A stretch of 64,000 nt of DNA from Eonycteris spelaea (Eukaryota > Chordata > Mammalia > Chiroptera > Pteropodidae), in NCBI GenBank assembly GCA_003508835.1, contig PUFA01000022.1:4588001-4652000 (forward strand), given 5' to 3'. The notes beneath the pieces were generated by a model that saw only the letters and a program-made list of their open reading frames with translations, was not told where the DNA came from and did not search any database. A program made the position numbers and the translations under genes. Of the stretch, positions 36,850 through 46,861 are shown one piece after another; positions within the stretch are counted from its first letter, which is position 1; each line of letters opens with the position of its first letter.

Positions 36850-38131
36850 TGTCCAGTTGCTACTGGAGAGTGGGATCCTCTCCCGGCGCGTTGTCCAGGT
36901 TCTTGATGTCTCGAACAAAGACTTGAGCAGGACGCCGAAATACAGTAGAAAAGTTTTATTAGAAGGGAAAGTCCACTTCCAGACGTGGAAGTGGGCCTTG
37001 AGCAAGAGAAGCGTGGCTCAAGAGGCCTGGTGACAAAGCCTTGGGGGTTTTTCTCCCCATTTGCTGTGGGTGGTCACTTTTCTTAGAGGAGTGAGCTTCC
37101 TTAATTGACATCTGAGATTGACAGGACTCAGTGATTCATCATTTGCTTTCTGCACATGTTTGTTCCCAGAATTCAGTCTGTTATATTAATGAACTCCCGG
37201 GCATGTGTTTCATATTTTAATGATGGTATAATGAGGCTCAGGTGAGTTGAAGGTCTTCCAGTGAGTTGGGGTCTTCATTGCCTGTAAGTGCGAGAGACTG
37301 GCTTAAACTGGTACCTAATTCTCTGTCTTCAGATTTCTTCCTGTGAGTAAAAAAAAAAAAAAAAAAAAAAAATGCCTTCTCACTTGCTTAATTGTGGGCT
37401 GATTAGGGCAGACCCTTTCTAGGATAGGATGACCTCGGTGTCTTTGCAGGTAGACCTGAAACCCCCTAATTTGCCTACCTCTTCTCTAAGAGCCGTGACC
37501 TCCCTTACTAGTATGGATGTTGGGGGACGGGAGGTCTCATTTCCATATCTGCTTTTTGCTAAGAATGGCTGTAGTCCCTGCCTACAGGGGTTTCATGGAG
37601 CCCTTTCCCTTTCTGCCTCAGTCAGGGCAGGGTCTTGGGTTTCCTGCCGAAGTGCTATCTCAGTCCCTAGACAAGGAAAGAAGACAAAAACTTATTATTT
37701 AAACCATATATCTATTAATTTCTATTATTGATTTGCCTATTAAGTAGGTAAAGGGAAACAGGCTTGGTTAATATGTTTCTTAAAGAGTAAAAAGACCTTT
37801 GGCCTAAAGTCTCCTCCCCCCTCAGACTCCAAGGGCCCTGCTGGCTTAACACCATTTCTGCTTAATAATGGGCTGATGACCCTTATCAATAGCCAGGGGA
37901 TCTGAGTAGCCAGGGCAATTATCAGGATGTGAGGGAGAGGGCCTTTTTCCAAAGAAGGGAGGGAAGAAAACTTTACTAGTTTACTAAAAAGATTAACTCT
38001 GCAAGAGATGTCCCATTTCATTTCCTTCTAAAAGATTAAGGATTTTACAAGTGATGTCCCGTGCCTCAAAGTGAGCTTAGAAAAAAATGTTAATATTACT
38101 CAAGGGTCTGGGCAAGCTTAAGTATTAGACA
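36850..38131 (-). mobile_element. Endogenous retroviral LTR, minus orientation
   Basis: Read on the minus strand the element begins TGTCTAATAC (38131) and ends AGTAGCAACTGGACA (36850), the TG...CA form of LTRs. An AATAAA polyadenylation signal (minus, 36960-36955) lies about 100 bases before the end, as expected for R/U5. Six-base flanks AAAATT (36844-36849) and AAAAAT (38132-38137) could be a mutated duplication but are low complexity. An A22-type run at 37350-37372 interrupts U3. No gag, pol or env is visible on either side, so it is probably a solo LTR. It shares a stretch (about 37160-37240) with the LTR at 41988. The outer (38131) boundary is tentative. Confidence 0.55.
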
Positions 38132-40855
38132 AAAAATCTGGAATTGATAATGGAAATACCAAGAGGACACCTGCTTCATTTCACCAGTGCTTATAAAACA
38201 TTAGCTTTCATGCCTCTGCTTCCTAAACAAAAACTAATAATTTCACACACTATATTAATTACAAGAAGGAATAACAGGATCCCAGTGCTTCAGATAGTGA
38301 AGTCAAATAGCTCTGCACTATTTAATAAAAAGAGAGAAACCAGATTCTGGTACACGTGCAGTTTTTGGGTTTGTCAAAGAACCTAGAGTTAACAGCTAAG
38401 TAAATAAATAATGTCCAATGCCTTGGTTGAGGTTAACAAACTTTCTTCAGCTGGTTGAAAAGATGGCCGGGGACATTGCAGGTAAGGTTTCCAAAATGTG
38501 ATCAGGAACGTCAAACCAAATCATGACCAAATGTACAACGGTCCAGATTTTCCTTGGCATGGGATGGTTATTGTGGTGTCCGTTACGAAAATGTGTGTAA
38601 GGGAAAATACGTTTCTCTCTTCCTTTATCACATTCTAACGTCTGTAGCTGTGTGAGAGCATTTTTTAATACAAAGGCCATGGATTATATAAACCACGCCT
38701 GAGATTCAAATGGAAAAAAAGTAATTTTCAATACGCGAATGCTATGCTGTACTGCTTAGAACAGAATGGTCCAAGAGAAATATAGTGTAAGTGCTCTGTG
38801 CCGTGTAAAGTGATCTGGCAGCTGAATGCAAAGACGAGAAACAGGTGAAATTAATTATAATGACATTTTAGTTAACCCAAAATATCTAAGACATTATCTT
38901 CTCAGCATGTGATATTTAATTTTTTTTTTCCTGTATGGCAAATCTGGTGTATATTTTATCCTTACAACACATTTCAATGTAGACTAACCACATTTTAAGC
39001 ACTCAGAAGTCACATATTGGACAATACAGGCTCAGAAAAGATACCTACATTGCCACTTCCTTGGTTTCATCAGTGTAATTGTCCTCAAAAATTTATAGGC
39101 ATCTGTCATCATTAAACAGTGATTAAAATGAGACATTTAGTCACATGGCTGGGCTATTTCTTCGTAAAACAGATATTGACTCACGAAAATTAACATTCTT
39201 CAGTTGATAAATGAAAGACATAACCTGCACGTTGTCATTTTTATATTCATGGATTGTTCTAATGTTATAAAAACGTCATTCTCTCCTGTGTGTATTGATT
39301 GGGTGTGTTAATACTTCTTTGATGTATAAAATGGATATATGGTCAAACCATTTCATGAGGCTATGCTTATAATTGAAATTTTATGAATCCATGTGTATCT
39401 CCTCGACTGTAAGGGACTGAGGCTCTGTAGGATCCGTGCTCTCAGCACCAGAAAGGATTTCATTTACCTGCCCACTCTCTGTCAGGACAGCCTATCTTCC
39501 TGAATGACACTCTAATCCCTCAGCTTGTCTGTCCCTACTCATCATGAGATAATGAGTTGACCCCTTCCTGAACAGATAGCGCAAATCAGAGATAACACTG
39601 AAGATTCCTTGGTGAGAAAAGTGGATGATGGGTATGTTCAAGACATGTGCAGTACTGGGACAGGGACCAAGGGAATGCGGGTGGTCCAACGCTCTGTCCA
39701 TCAAAGCAGTGACCACCACGCAGGCAGACTGTGAAGGCAAGAGGGAGAAAGCAAACCTCGGGATGACTTACTCAGATCCCTGTAAGGAGCCCTCATCAAC
39801 TGGTTTGGCTACAAACGCCCCAAACCCCAAACCAAAAAAACTGAATAGTCATCTTTGATACACATAAGTAAAGGGAACCAGAGATAGCAGATAGCAACTC
39901 CTGCATCATATAGTTCCGGTCCGCAGGTCAAATTTATTAACAAGTTAATTTGATTGATAAGCAACAGTGAAGGTCTTAAATTTAGAAGTGCAAAGTCACC
40001 ATAAACCCGTGGCCTTTTTATTTCATACCAACATGTTCATTCTGTCCCAGTAGATTGCAGACGTCTGCTGTTGCCCATTTTAATGGCCATTGTAAGTATT
40101 TAATGTCATGATAATGGACCATATTACTTGAAGTTTTAAATATGCTATTCTTTTAAGGTTTGTCAAGCACACACACTTCCAGTCACGGTTGTGATACATA
40201 GGTCAAGAATTGGCACCCTTATTTTGAAGGCGATAATTATTCTTCTCTATTATCAATTGCCAGAGCAGAATGGAATGAAAGCTAGTTAGTTAGTGTTAGC
40301 CCTTGAAAAATAAGAATGATGACTTGAAAAATGAATAGATAATGTTCTAGCTATATAAGAAAATTTTATGATAATGACATTAAAATGTGCATTCAAAGAA
40401 TATAAATATTAAATGTCCATTTCAAGCCATAAATTGCAGGCTAGGAAAATTAAAATACAAGATATGAACCATAGGTAATTTTATCATTAAGCCACATCAT
40501 GTATTTATTTTCTTTATAAATTTAATAGTATCTTTAATACACATTTTTAACAAATTCTATGTGGCAAAACTCCAGTATAGGAAAAATATTAAAATCGACT
40601 AGTAGGTAAGGTAAGGAGGTTACTAGTATTTCCATAAAAATCAAATTTATCCATAGCTGATTTAAAACCTTGCAGCTTAGCTTCTAAAGGGGGGGGGGGT
40701 CAGAGTGACTGTTTTAACTCTATTGTGATGTTTTGTGTTTATATAATGTTCCCAGGTTCACCAGGGTCCTCAGCCCCGAATCTTATCACTAAAGCTTTCC
40801 TCCAGCCCTCCTGACAGCCTTCCTCCTCCTCTGTGGATTTCAGATCTGCCTTCTC
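38132..40855. other. Gene-free stretch with weak splice-like and L2-like traces
   Basis: AT-rich to moderate. Around 38451-38481 a short segment lies between TTTCTTCAG and GTAAGG, and around 39395-39440 'ctcctcgactgtaaggga' resembles the L2 3' end. Both are weak. A G11 run lies at 40689-40699. Nothing else was recognised. Confidence 0.4.
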
Positions 40856-40975
40856 AGCAAAATCAACCCCCTCCCCGCCCCGTCTCCGCCCTCTCTCCCA
40901 GTCTCTCGTCTCTCCCTCTCTTTCCCTCTCCCCCTCTCCCTGCCGCTCTCTCCTGCCCATTCTGTTTCTCCGGAG
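40856..40975. repeat. Polypyrimidine tract (C/T-rich)
   Basis: About 110 bases in which the plus strand is almost entirely C and T, with repeated CTCTCC and CCCTCT units and few purines. Such tracts can form triplex (H-DNA) structures. The Arg/Glu-rich minus-strand frame over it is a composition artefact. Confidence 0.8.
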
Positions 40976-41339
40976 GAACCCCGAGTGACACAATTTCAGG
41001 CACAAGTTTTAAGCACCAGCCGCGAGTGGTGCTCATCTGTCTTTTCCTTCCTCCACTTCAGCAATGTTGCAGGACAAACACAGAAACAAACAAACAAACA
41101 AACGAAACAGCTGAGGTAAAGATTCAGGCGACCTGCAGTGGATGCGTAGTGTGAGGAAAACATAAATTCCGGTCTTTGCAAACTACTGAGATTTGGGGGT
41201 TTCATGTTGTTACATGGTATTTTAGCTAAAGCTTGACCGACTCAGGAAAGGAGGTAAAATATATTCGAAATTGAACAACTCCATCTTCTCTGAAAAATCT
41301 TGCATGCTTAGAGTCTGGCTGATATCAGTTTATGTTAAC

Positions 41340-41987
41340 GGGGAGTCTGCCCCCTGGCCAAACACCTATGCGCGGTCCCCCAGGCCTCACTGGAGACAGT
41401 TACAAATGCTTACCCCGGCAGGACTTACGAGGAAAACTGCCCTCTCTGCGCCAGGCTCGGGGTGCTGCCCATGCATTGCAGTCTCTGAAGGGGGCTGCAA
41501 TCAAGGACTCAGCCTCCCCCAGGGGCCCACACTCTCAGACATGTCCCCAGCCCAGGTGCCTCCATTTGGAGGGCCCTTGACCATGGCCTTCCTCGGTGTC
41601 TCCACCAAGATCTCCTTATTGAGGGCGCGGGGCAACACCTCACAGTTACTTATTTTCCCACTCTGGCTCAGTAGTTAGTACTTGTCTGCTCCCAGCCCAA
41701 CCTACACCATCCCCAGACCTCTGGGTCCCTAAAATGATACCACCCTTTCGTTTGGGGCTCCCTCAGCAGTGAGAAGATCCCCAAGTCTGCTGACACCCCT
41801 GGCTCTCAGCAGGAAGCCATTCCGTGGGGAAGAATGGGACCCTGGGGGCAGCATTTTCTACTCTTAGCAGCTGTGTTTAGGAGATTATTTTACACTTATG
41901 TGTCACCACTGGGGTGACGTGAAGTTAGGCATCGCCCCAGTGGGATGGGGGAGGAGGACAGTGGTCCCGCAGTGTTTGTGTGTTGTG
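41340..41987. other. GC-rich unassigned stretch beside an LTR
   Basis: About 650 bases of GC-rich sequence between AT-rich DNA and the LTR starting at 41988. The plus strand has overlapping frames of 135 and 82 codons with Pro/Gly/Ser-rich, low-identity peptides; no domain is seen. On the minus strand it would lie downstream of the LTR, but I see no primer-binding site or gag-like frame. An unrecognised old LTR or a GC-rich unique segment are both possible. Confidence 0.35.
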
Positions 41988-42632
41988 TGTTGGCCCTCGG
42001 TTCTTCTGCACCGAGGCAGCAAAGAATTACAGGTCGGCAACATTTAGAAGAGGTAATATTTACTGAAGTACCTTTTAGAAGAGATAGGCCACATTAAGGA
42101 AGGCAACAGCTTTGCAGAATTTGGAGGCGAAGAGATAAGACAGAGTACGCCTCAAGGGAAGACCGGGTTTTCAGCAAAGAGAGCTATAAGGACTCAGAGG
42201 TGGGGAGGTCTGTTTATATTTGGGCCGTGATGGGAGGTCCTCGGATGATCGGTATTCGCATGATCAGTATGCAAGGTCACCTTGACTGACAGTTGGCTGC
42301 GAATACCACTTTGCCTCTTGCGCATGTGCTTACCCAGAATTCAGCCTGTCATAATTGCATTCATGACTTTCCAGGCATAGTCATGGTATTATAAGGACAG
42401 TATAACAATCATTCGATTGTGGGCAGACTGGGCTAGTACTTTCTGCGCATTTGTTTGTGGCTGGTTGAGCCAGCAGCTTTTATAGTCTTTGTGCTCTAGG
42501 ACGTGGGATAATTTATAACCCTAGAGGGAGGTGTTTCTGGGAGGTCCTTAAGGGAGGCCTTCGAGGGAAGTTTCCATGGTTACAGAGCTGGGCCTTTGCT
42601 GCTGTCAAGCATGCCTGACTACCTACCTAACA
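41988..42632 (-). mobile_element. Endogenous retroviral LTR, minus orientation
   Basis: The minus strand starts TGTTAGGTAGGTAGTCAGGC (42632) and ends ACCGAGGGCCAACA (41988), a TG...CA structure of about 645 bp. A TATAAAAG box is on the minus strand at 42484-42477. The middle resembles the LTR at 36850 ('acccagaattcagcctgtca' against 'cccagaattcagtctgttat'; both also carry a 'gtgggc(a/t)ga' phrase). No clear target-site duplication was found and no internal retroviral genes follow, so it is probably a solo LTR. Confidence 0.6.
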
Positions 42633-42639
42633 TATCTGC

Positions 42640-42670
42640 ACACGCACACACAGACACACACACACACACC
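42640..42670. repeat. (CA)n microsatellite
   Basis: A short CA-rich run, interrupted by G at two positions, directly after the LTR. Confidence 0.8.
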
Positions 42671-43989
42671 AGATAGATGCACATATATAAGAAGTGCTAG
42701 AAAATAAAAGGATATATATTCTATTTATTTTTATTACCACTTTGACCAGAGGTTCAGAAATGTTAACTTGGCCAAATGAGAAAGTGGAGGAAAATAAGAT
42801 GAATTAACTTCATATCTCTGCTTCCAATTTTGAAAAGAAAATGTCATTACCTTTAATTGAATTGTGTGGTTTAAAATTAGAATATTTTAAAATCTGGCAA
42901 GTTGAAGAAATTATGATTTGTTTTGAAATTGCAAAGACCTGTAGCATGACTTGAAAATCAGATTGGATCCTGTCTGCTATAATGTAATCTGTAATAATTG
43001 AAGAGATTAAAAATTCTGTTCAATGTCTCTTTCCAAAAAAAAAATTTAGTTTACCTAAACTCTTACTTTGTGCCATATCTAAGTATTTATACAGATGTTA
43101 AGCATCAGGTTTTCCATTATGTTGATTGATTCCAGTCATCTTAAGAATATTCCTCTCTACAGATGTCAGCACAACGAGTTTTTAAAAAGCTGTTGTTTTG
43201 AGTGATGATCATAAGGGAAGGGATATGACATTTCTAGAAGAAGTTAAGCATTTTTGTAAAATATAAGATTAGCTCATGGTTGTGCAGAGAAATGTATAAT
43301 AACATCAAACATATGAAATTTTTATAACGAGGTCTTGAATACTTGATCATAGAAAAAAATAAAGAGGTTATTTCAGGGTATTTTTATGTTTAAAAAAAAA
43401 ATGTTACTCAGTGCTGCTGTAGTCCTCAAAATACAGCGAAGGTCACTGCAGTAGGAAATGTCTCTGCTGATTTAGATAAATGTGGCCTCATTCCAATATA
43501 TTCTGTTTTTCCTTTTATCCAATTGAAAACCTACCACAAGTTTTTACTGTAGGCTGTCAGACAGAGCACAGATATTTCATAAACCATAGCGGGCTTATTA
43601 AGTTGGCACCAATTTCAGCCTTTAGGGTAGTTTACTTCATGATTTAAAACGCATCCTCCTCCCTTCTTTATTATAGAATACACGATACAGATGTTCTTGT
43701 TTTGGAAACCTAATGTTAAAGATATCTCCCAATCCACGTGATGGTTTTAGTACACAAATCAGAGGTCAAGGACTGTATTACAGGAATGAATGTGAATATG
43801 GGATGTGCTGTTGATAAATAATTTACATTAATATATAAAATATACCCCAAATAAATCAATCTTTTAAAAATTAGATAATTCTAATGTCTAACTTATGCCT
43901 ATTCTGTCTGATTGCCGTAATAAAATAAATAAGGAGAGGTCAGATATGAAAGTCATGTCACGAAAAAACCTCTCTTTTCTTTTTGAGGC
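42671..43989. other. AT-rich stretch, nothing recognised
   Basis: No open frame of note and no repeat consensus seen. Confidence 0.5.
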
Positions 43990-44205
43990 TTACTCTAAGC
44001 CAGACACTATTAGATAAACTTGAAATACACTCACTCTTTAATATGTGTAAGACTCTTGCATGTGAAAGATTATTGTGATTACCACTTTGCAGACAAGGGA
44101 AATTCAGTCACTTTTCCAAAATCTCATATCTAGTGAATACCAAAGGGGTATTCAAGCCTGGATACAACGGTTTTGGAGTCTCTTCTGTGAACCACTATAT
44201 CACTA
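43990..44205 (-). repeat. MIR SINE, minus orientation, nearly full length
   Basis: In order: 'ttactctaagccagacacta', 'accactttgcagacaaggga', 'aattcagtcacttttccaaa', 'atctcatatctagtgaatac', 'gtattcaagcctggatacaa', 'ggagtctcttctgtgaacca' and 'ctatatcact', the complete reverse-complement MIR order including the tRNA-like end. Confidence 0.75.
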
Positions 44206-45005
44206 TTAATGTGGACAAAATATAAATGGCAGATAAAATAAAACTAGTAATAGTAAGTTGGAGATAAAGGATTGAATAAGGATTCCATATCAATAAAAAT
44301 GAGATTAAAAAAGAAGTGTACAAAAAAATGAAATGTGCAAAGCAGTAGACAAAACTCAGTTTAGAAATAATAAAAATATGCCACTTATAACAAAAGGGGT
44401 AGTTTTATTTGAATAAGATCGCCCACACGAGGCAATAGAGGGTGTGAAAGAGTGGAACTATGAAAAGGAAAAGTGTAGGAAGGCAGCAAACTGTGAAGTG
44501 TAAGTCCTAACACACTAGCCTCATTCAGAAGCAAAAAGGTTGCACTGTGGTCAGGATTTCAATTCTCTGCCTGGTCCGTCGTTCGGTCACTCGTGTGTGA
44601 CCTAGAGGTGTATCTGAGGGCTCTCTATGCCACAGACAGTGATACAGTCACTGGAGATTCTGGGGAGAACAAAGCAGAGCCAGAGCACAGCCGCTGCGTC
44701 TGTGCTACAGTTACTGTTGAGGAGCAGATAATAAATGCATCTGTAAGTGCAACAAAGTGCATCAAACATGTGATGTAGGGAGAAGTAAAGCAGAGGATGC
44801 CGAGGTCTGATAGGAGGTGCAGTTTTAATAAGTGACAGGGAGAAATCTCACGAAGCACATGGCGCTTCTGCAAGGAACTCAGACACCATCTGACCATCCG
44901 AGAGAACGACATTTCAGTCAGAAAGATCTGACACGCCACTTCCCTGAGCCTGTGAGTGTCTAAAGTCCTTCAAAGAAAGCAGAGACACATGACTAGCAGC
45001 AAAGA
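44206..45005. other. Gene-free stretch, CpG rising after 44570
   Basis: The first part is A-rich. From 44570 onward GC rises and frames of about 60-100 codons open on both strands without family resemblance. Nothing was recognised. Confidence 0.4.
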
Positions 45006-45490
45006 GACAGTATTAGTTCTCCCGCCGGCTGCTGAAACAAATGAACACAAAAGGTGGCGGCTTAAAAAACAAACAGACATGCATCCTTCCTCTCCCGTTT
45101 CTGGGGGCCAGAATTCTGAAGTCAGTGTTGGACCACACCTCTCGCTGGAGACGCTAGGGGCGATTTCATTCCCTGCCTCTCCTGGATTGTGCTGGCGACA
45201 GGTGTTCCTTGGTTTATGGCCATATCACTCCAACCTGTCTCTGTGGTCACACTTCCTTTTCTTCAGGATGTCTCTCTCAAGACTCCCTCTGCCTCTCTCT
45301 CCTGAGGGAGAGACTCTGCTTTCTCCCCTTTCCCGCATCCAGTCCCTCTGACCTCAGAACGTGGGAAATCCAGCCGCGGTCACTGGCCCCACTCCGGCAG
45401 GAGCTGGCCAGGAGCCACACACACACTCACAGCATGATCATGGCACCCACCCTACATGCAGGACTGTTGAATAGTGATTCCAAAACACAC
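45006..45490 (-). mobile_element. MLT1-family LTR (ERVL-MaLR), minus orientation
   Basis: The plus strand reads as reverse MLT1: 'agtattagttctcccgccgg', 'ctgctgaaacaaatgaacac', 'aaaaggtggcggcttaaaa', 'tctgggggccagaattctga', 'ttccttggtttatggccata', 'tcactccaacctgtctctgt'. The 131- and 99-codon frames across it are read-through of the LTR, not genes. The far boundary is uncertain. Confidence 0.7.
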
Positions 45491-45584
45491 CCGAAAATCA
45501 GTGCTTAAAGCAGCAACTTTTAGACTTTGTGGGAATCTTGGCAAACTGCAGTTCAGTATTCCATTAAAGTTATAGAGAGCGAGG

Positions 45585-45586
<2 letters not shown>

Positions 45587-45640
<54 letters not shown>

Positions 45641-45658
45641 TGAGAGAGAGAGAGAGGG
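45587..45658. repeat. Compound (GT)n-(GA)n microsatellite
   Basis: About 24 uninterrupted GT units (to 45637), then AAGAT and six GA units. Compound dinucleotide arrays of this type are usually highly polymorphic. Confidence 0.9.
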
Positions 45659-46419
45659 AGTGGATACCTTCCAGGATGCAGAAGAGCCTCTTTTCTATGC
45701 TGCTGTAACCTTGTCTTTGTGCCCAAAGCCTTGTATCGAACTTACTCTTTCTGAGTCTGTTTCTCTTGCCTTCCCCTAGTTTTTTTGCTGCAAAAACTTA
45801 AATGGGATATTTTTCTTCTATTAAGATCAAATGGATCATTTATTATCCAAAACTTTATTATTGTTACTTTTTATGTGTTTTTCTTTTAACATAATGATTT
45901 CTACATAGGACAACTCAAATGAATTAGTTTATTATTTAACAAAATAGTCCTGCGTTTAGAGAAATCACCTTCAAATCTAAGCTGGCATTCGTGGGTCCTG
46001 AGTGTGTGTTCTAGCTGTGACATCTGTCAACACACAGACTGCCAGCCGTGGAGTCAGTCGATCTGAGTGACTGTTGACGTTATTTATTTTCTTCCTCACT
46101 AATGCATATGTGTCTCCCTGGAAGCTGTATACCTAAAAGGAGACGTTTTCAAGAAAAAAAGATTTTTTTTTCTACAAATGAGGGATATATATGTATGACA
46201 CTGTTTCTTTCATAGAAATTTGTTCTTTTCGTTAAGATGGCCCTATGCCAATACACATGTATTTATTCAAACAAACAAACAAAAAAAAAAAGAAAAGAAA
46301 AACCAACATTTTGCCCGGCTTGGAGCTCTTCTGGACCTGGTTGCTTTAGGCGTCCTGTTTAGGGGTGTTCGCACCTGGTATGTTTCTCCTCGGTGTTTTT
46401 ATCCAATGCACACTAAACT
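45659..46419. other. Gene-free stretch, nothing recognised
   Basis: Ordinary AT-rich DNA with a short (CAAA)n/A-run at about 46270-46300. Confidence 0.5.
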
Positions 46420-46640
46420 ATTCTGGCGGTGCCGCGCCTCCTGCCAGCCCGGGTGATTGCAGCCCGGACGGCAGGCGAGGGTCCTGTGGACGCAGGTGAG
46501 GGGCACGTGGGAGCCGCGCGCGCCTTAGCCTCCTCCGCTCTGCTTCAAACACTTGGCAGTTCACAGCGGCACACTTGGCAGTTCACAGCGGCGCGGAGGC
46601 GGGATGCGCGGCGGGGGCGCTGACGGCCAGTTCCTTTTAC
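46420..46640. promoter_or_regulatory. CpG islet
   Basis: About 200 bases with dense CpG, including GGAGCCGCGCGCGCC and GGCGCGGAGGCGGGATGCGC, in AT-rich surroundings. It could be an orphan promoter or a hypomethylated regulatory site. No TATA box and no downstream gene were recognised. It contains the perfect tandem duplication listed next. Confidence 0.45.
46549..46592. repeat. Perfect 22-bp tandem duplication
   Basis: Two identical 22-bp units (46549-46570 and 46571-46592), each starting ACACTTGGCAGT and ending CAGCGGC, lie directly head to tail in the CpG islet. The absence of any difference suggests a recent duplication. Confidence 0.95.
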
Positions 46641-46837
46641 CTTTCACAGCCGTATTGCTGACTGTGCATTCCGAAAAACTAGTACCTGACAAAGTGATTC
46701 ATAAAAAGAGTGAGACTTTGATGTCTCTGTGGTCTTTGCTCCGCAGTGTGCAGCGGCCAGGAAAGATCGTGTAGGAATGACCTTCCTGAGAGTAACTTTT
46801 ATTAGGAACCAAATGAGCCTTGCCTCTCACAGGTGTT

Positions 46838-46861
46838 TTGTTGTTGTTGTTGTTGTTGTTT
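46838..46861. repeat. (TTG)n trinucleotide repeat
   Basis: Seven or so uninterrupted TTG units. Confidence 0.85.

Noticed and set aside
38451..38481. A 31-nt exon-like segment between TTTCTTCAG and GTAAGG
   Set aside because: The length is not a multiple of three, the pyrimidine tract is short, and there is no other support; chance is likely.
40739..41005. Arg/Glu-rich 88-codon minus-strand frame
   Set aside because: It is translation of a polypyrimidine tract.
45006..45508. Plus-strand frames of 131 and 99 codons as genes
   Set aside because: They lie over a minus-oriented MLT1 LTR and a microsatellite flank, and show no domain.
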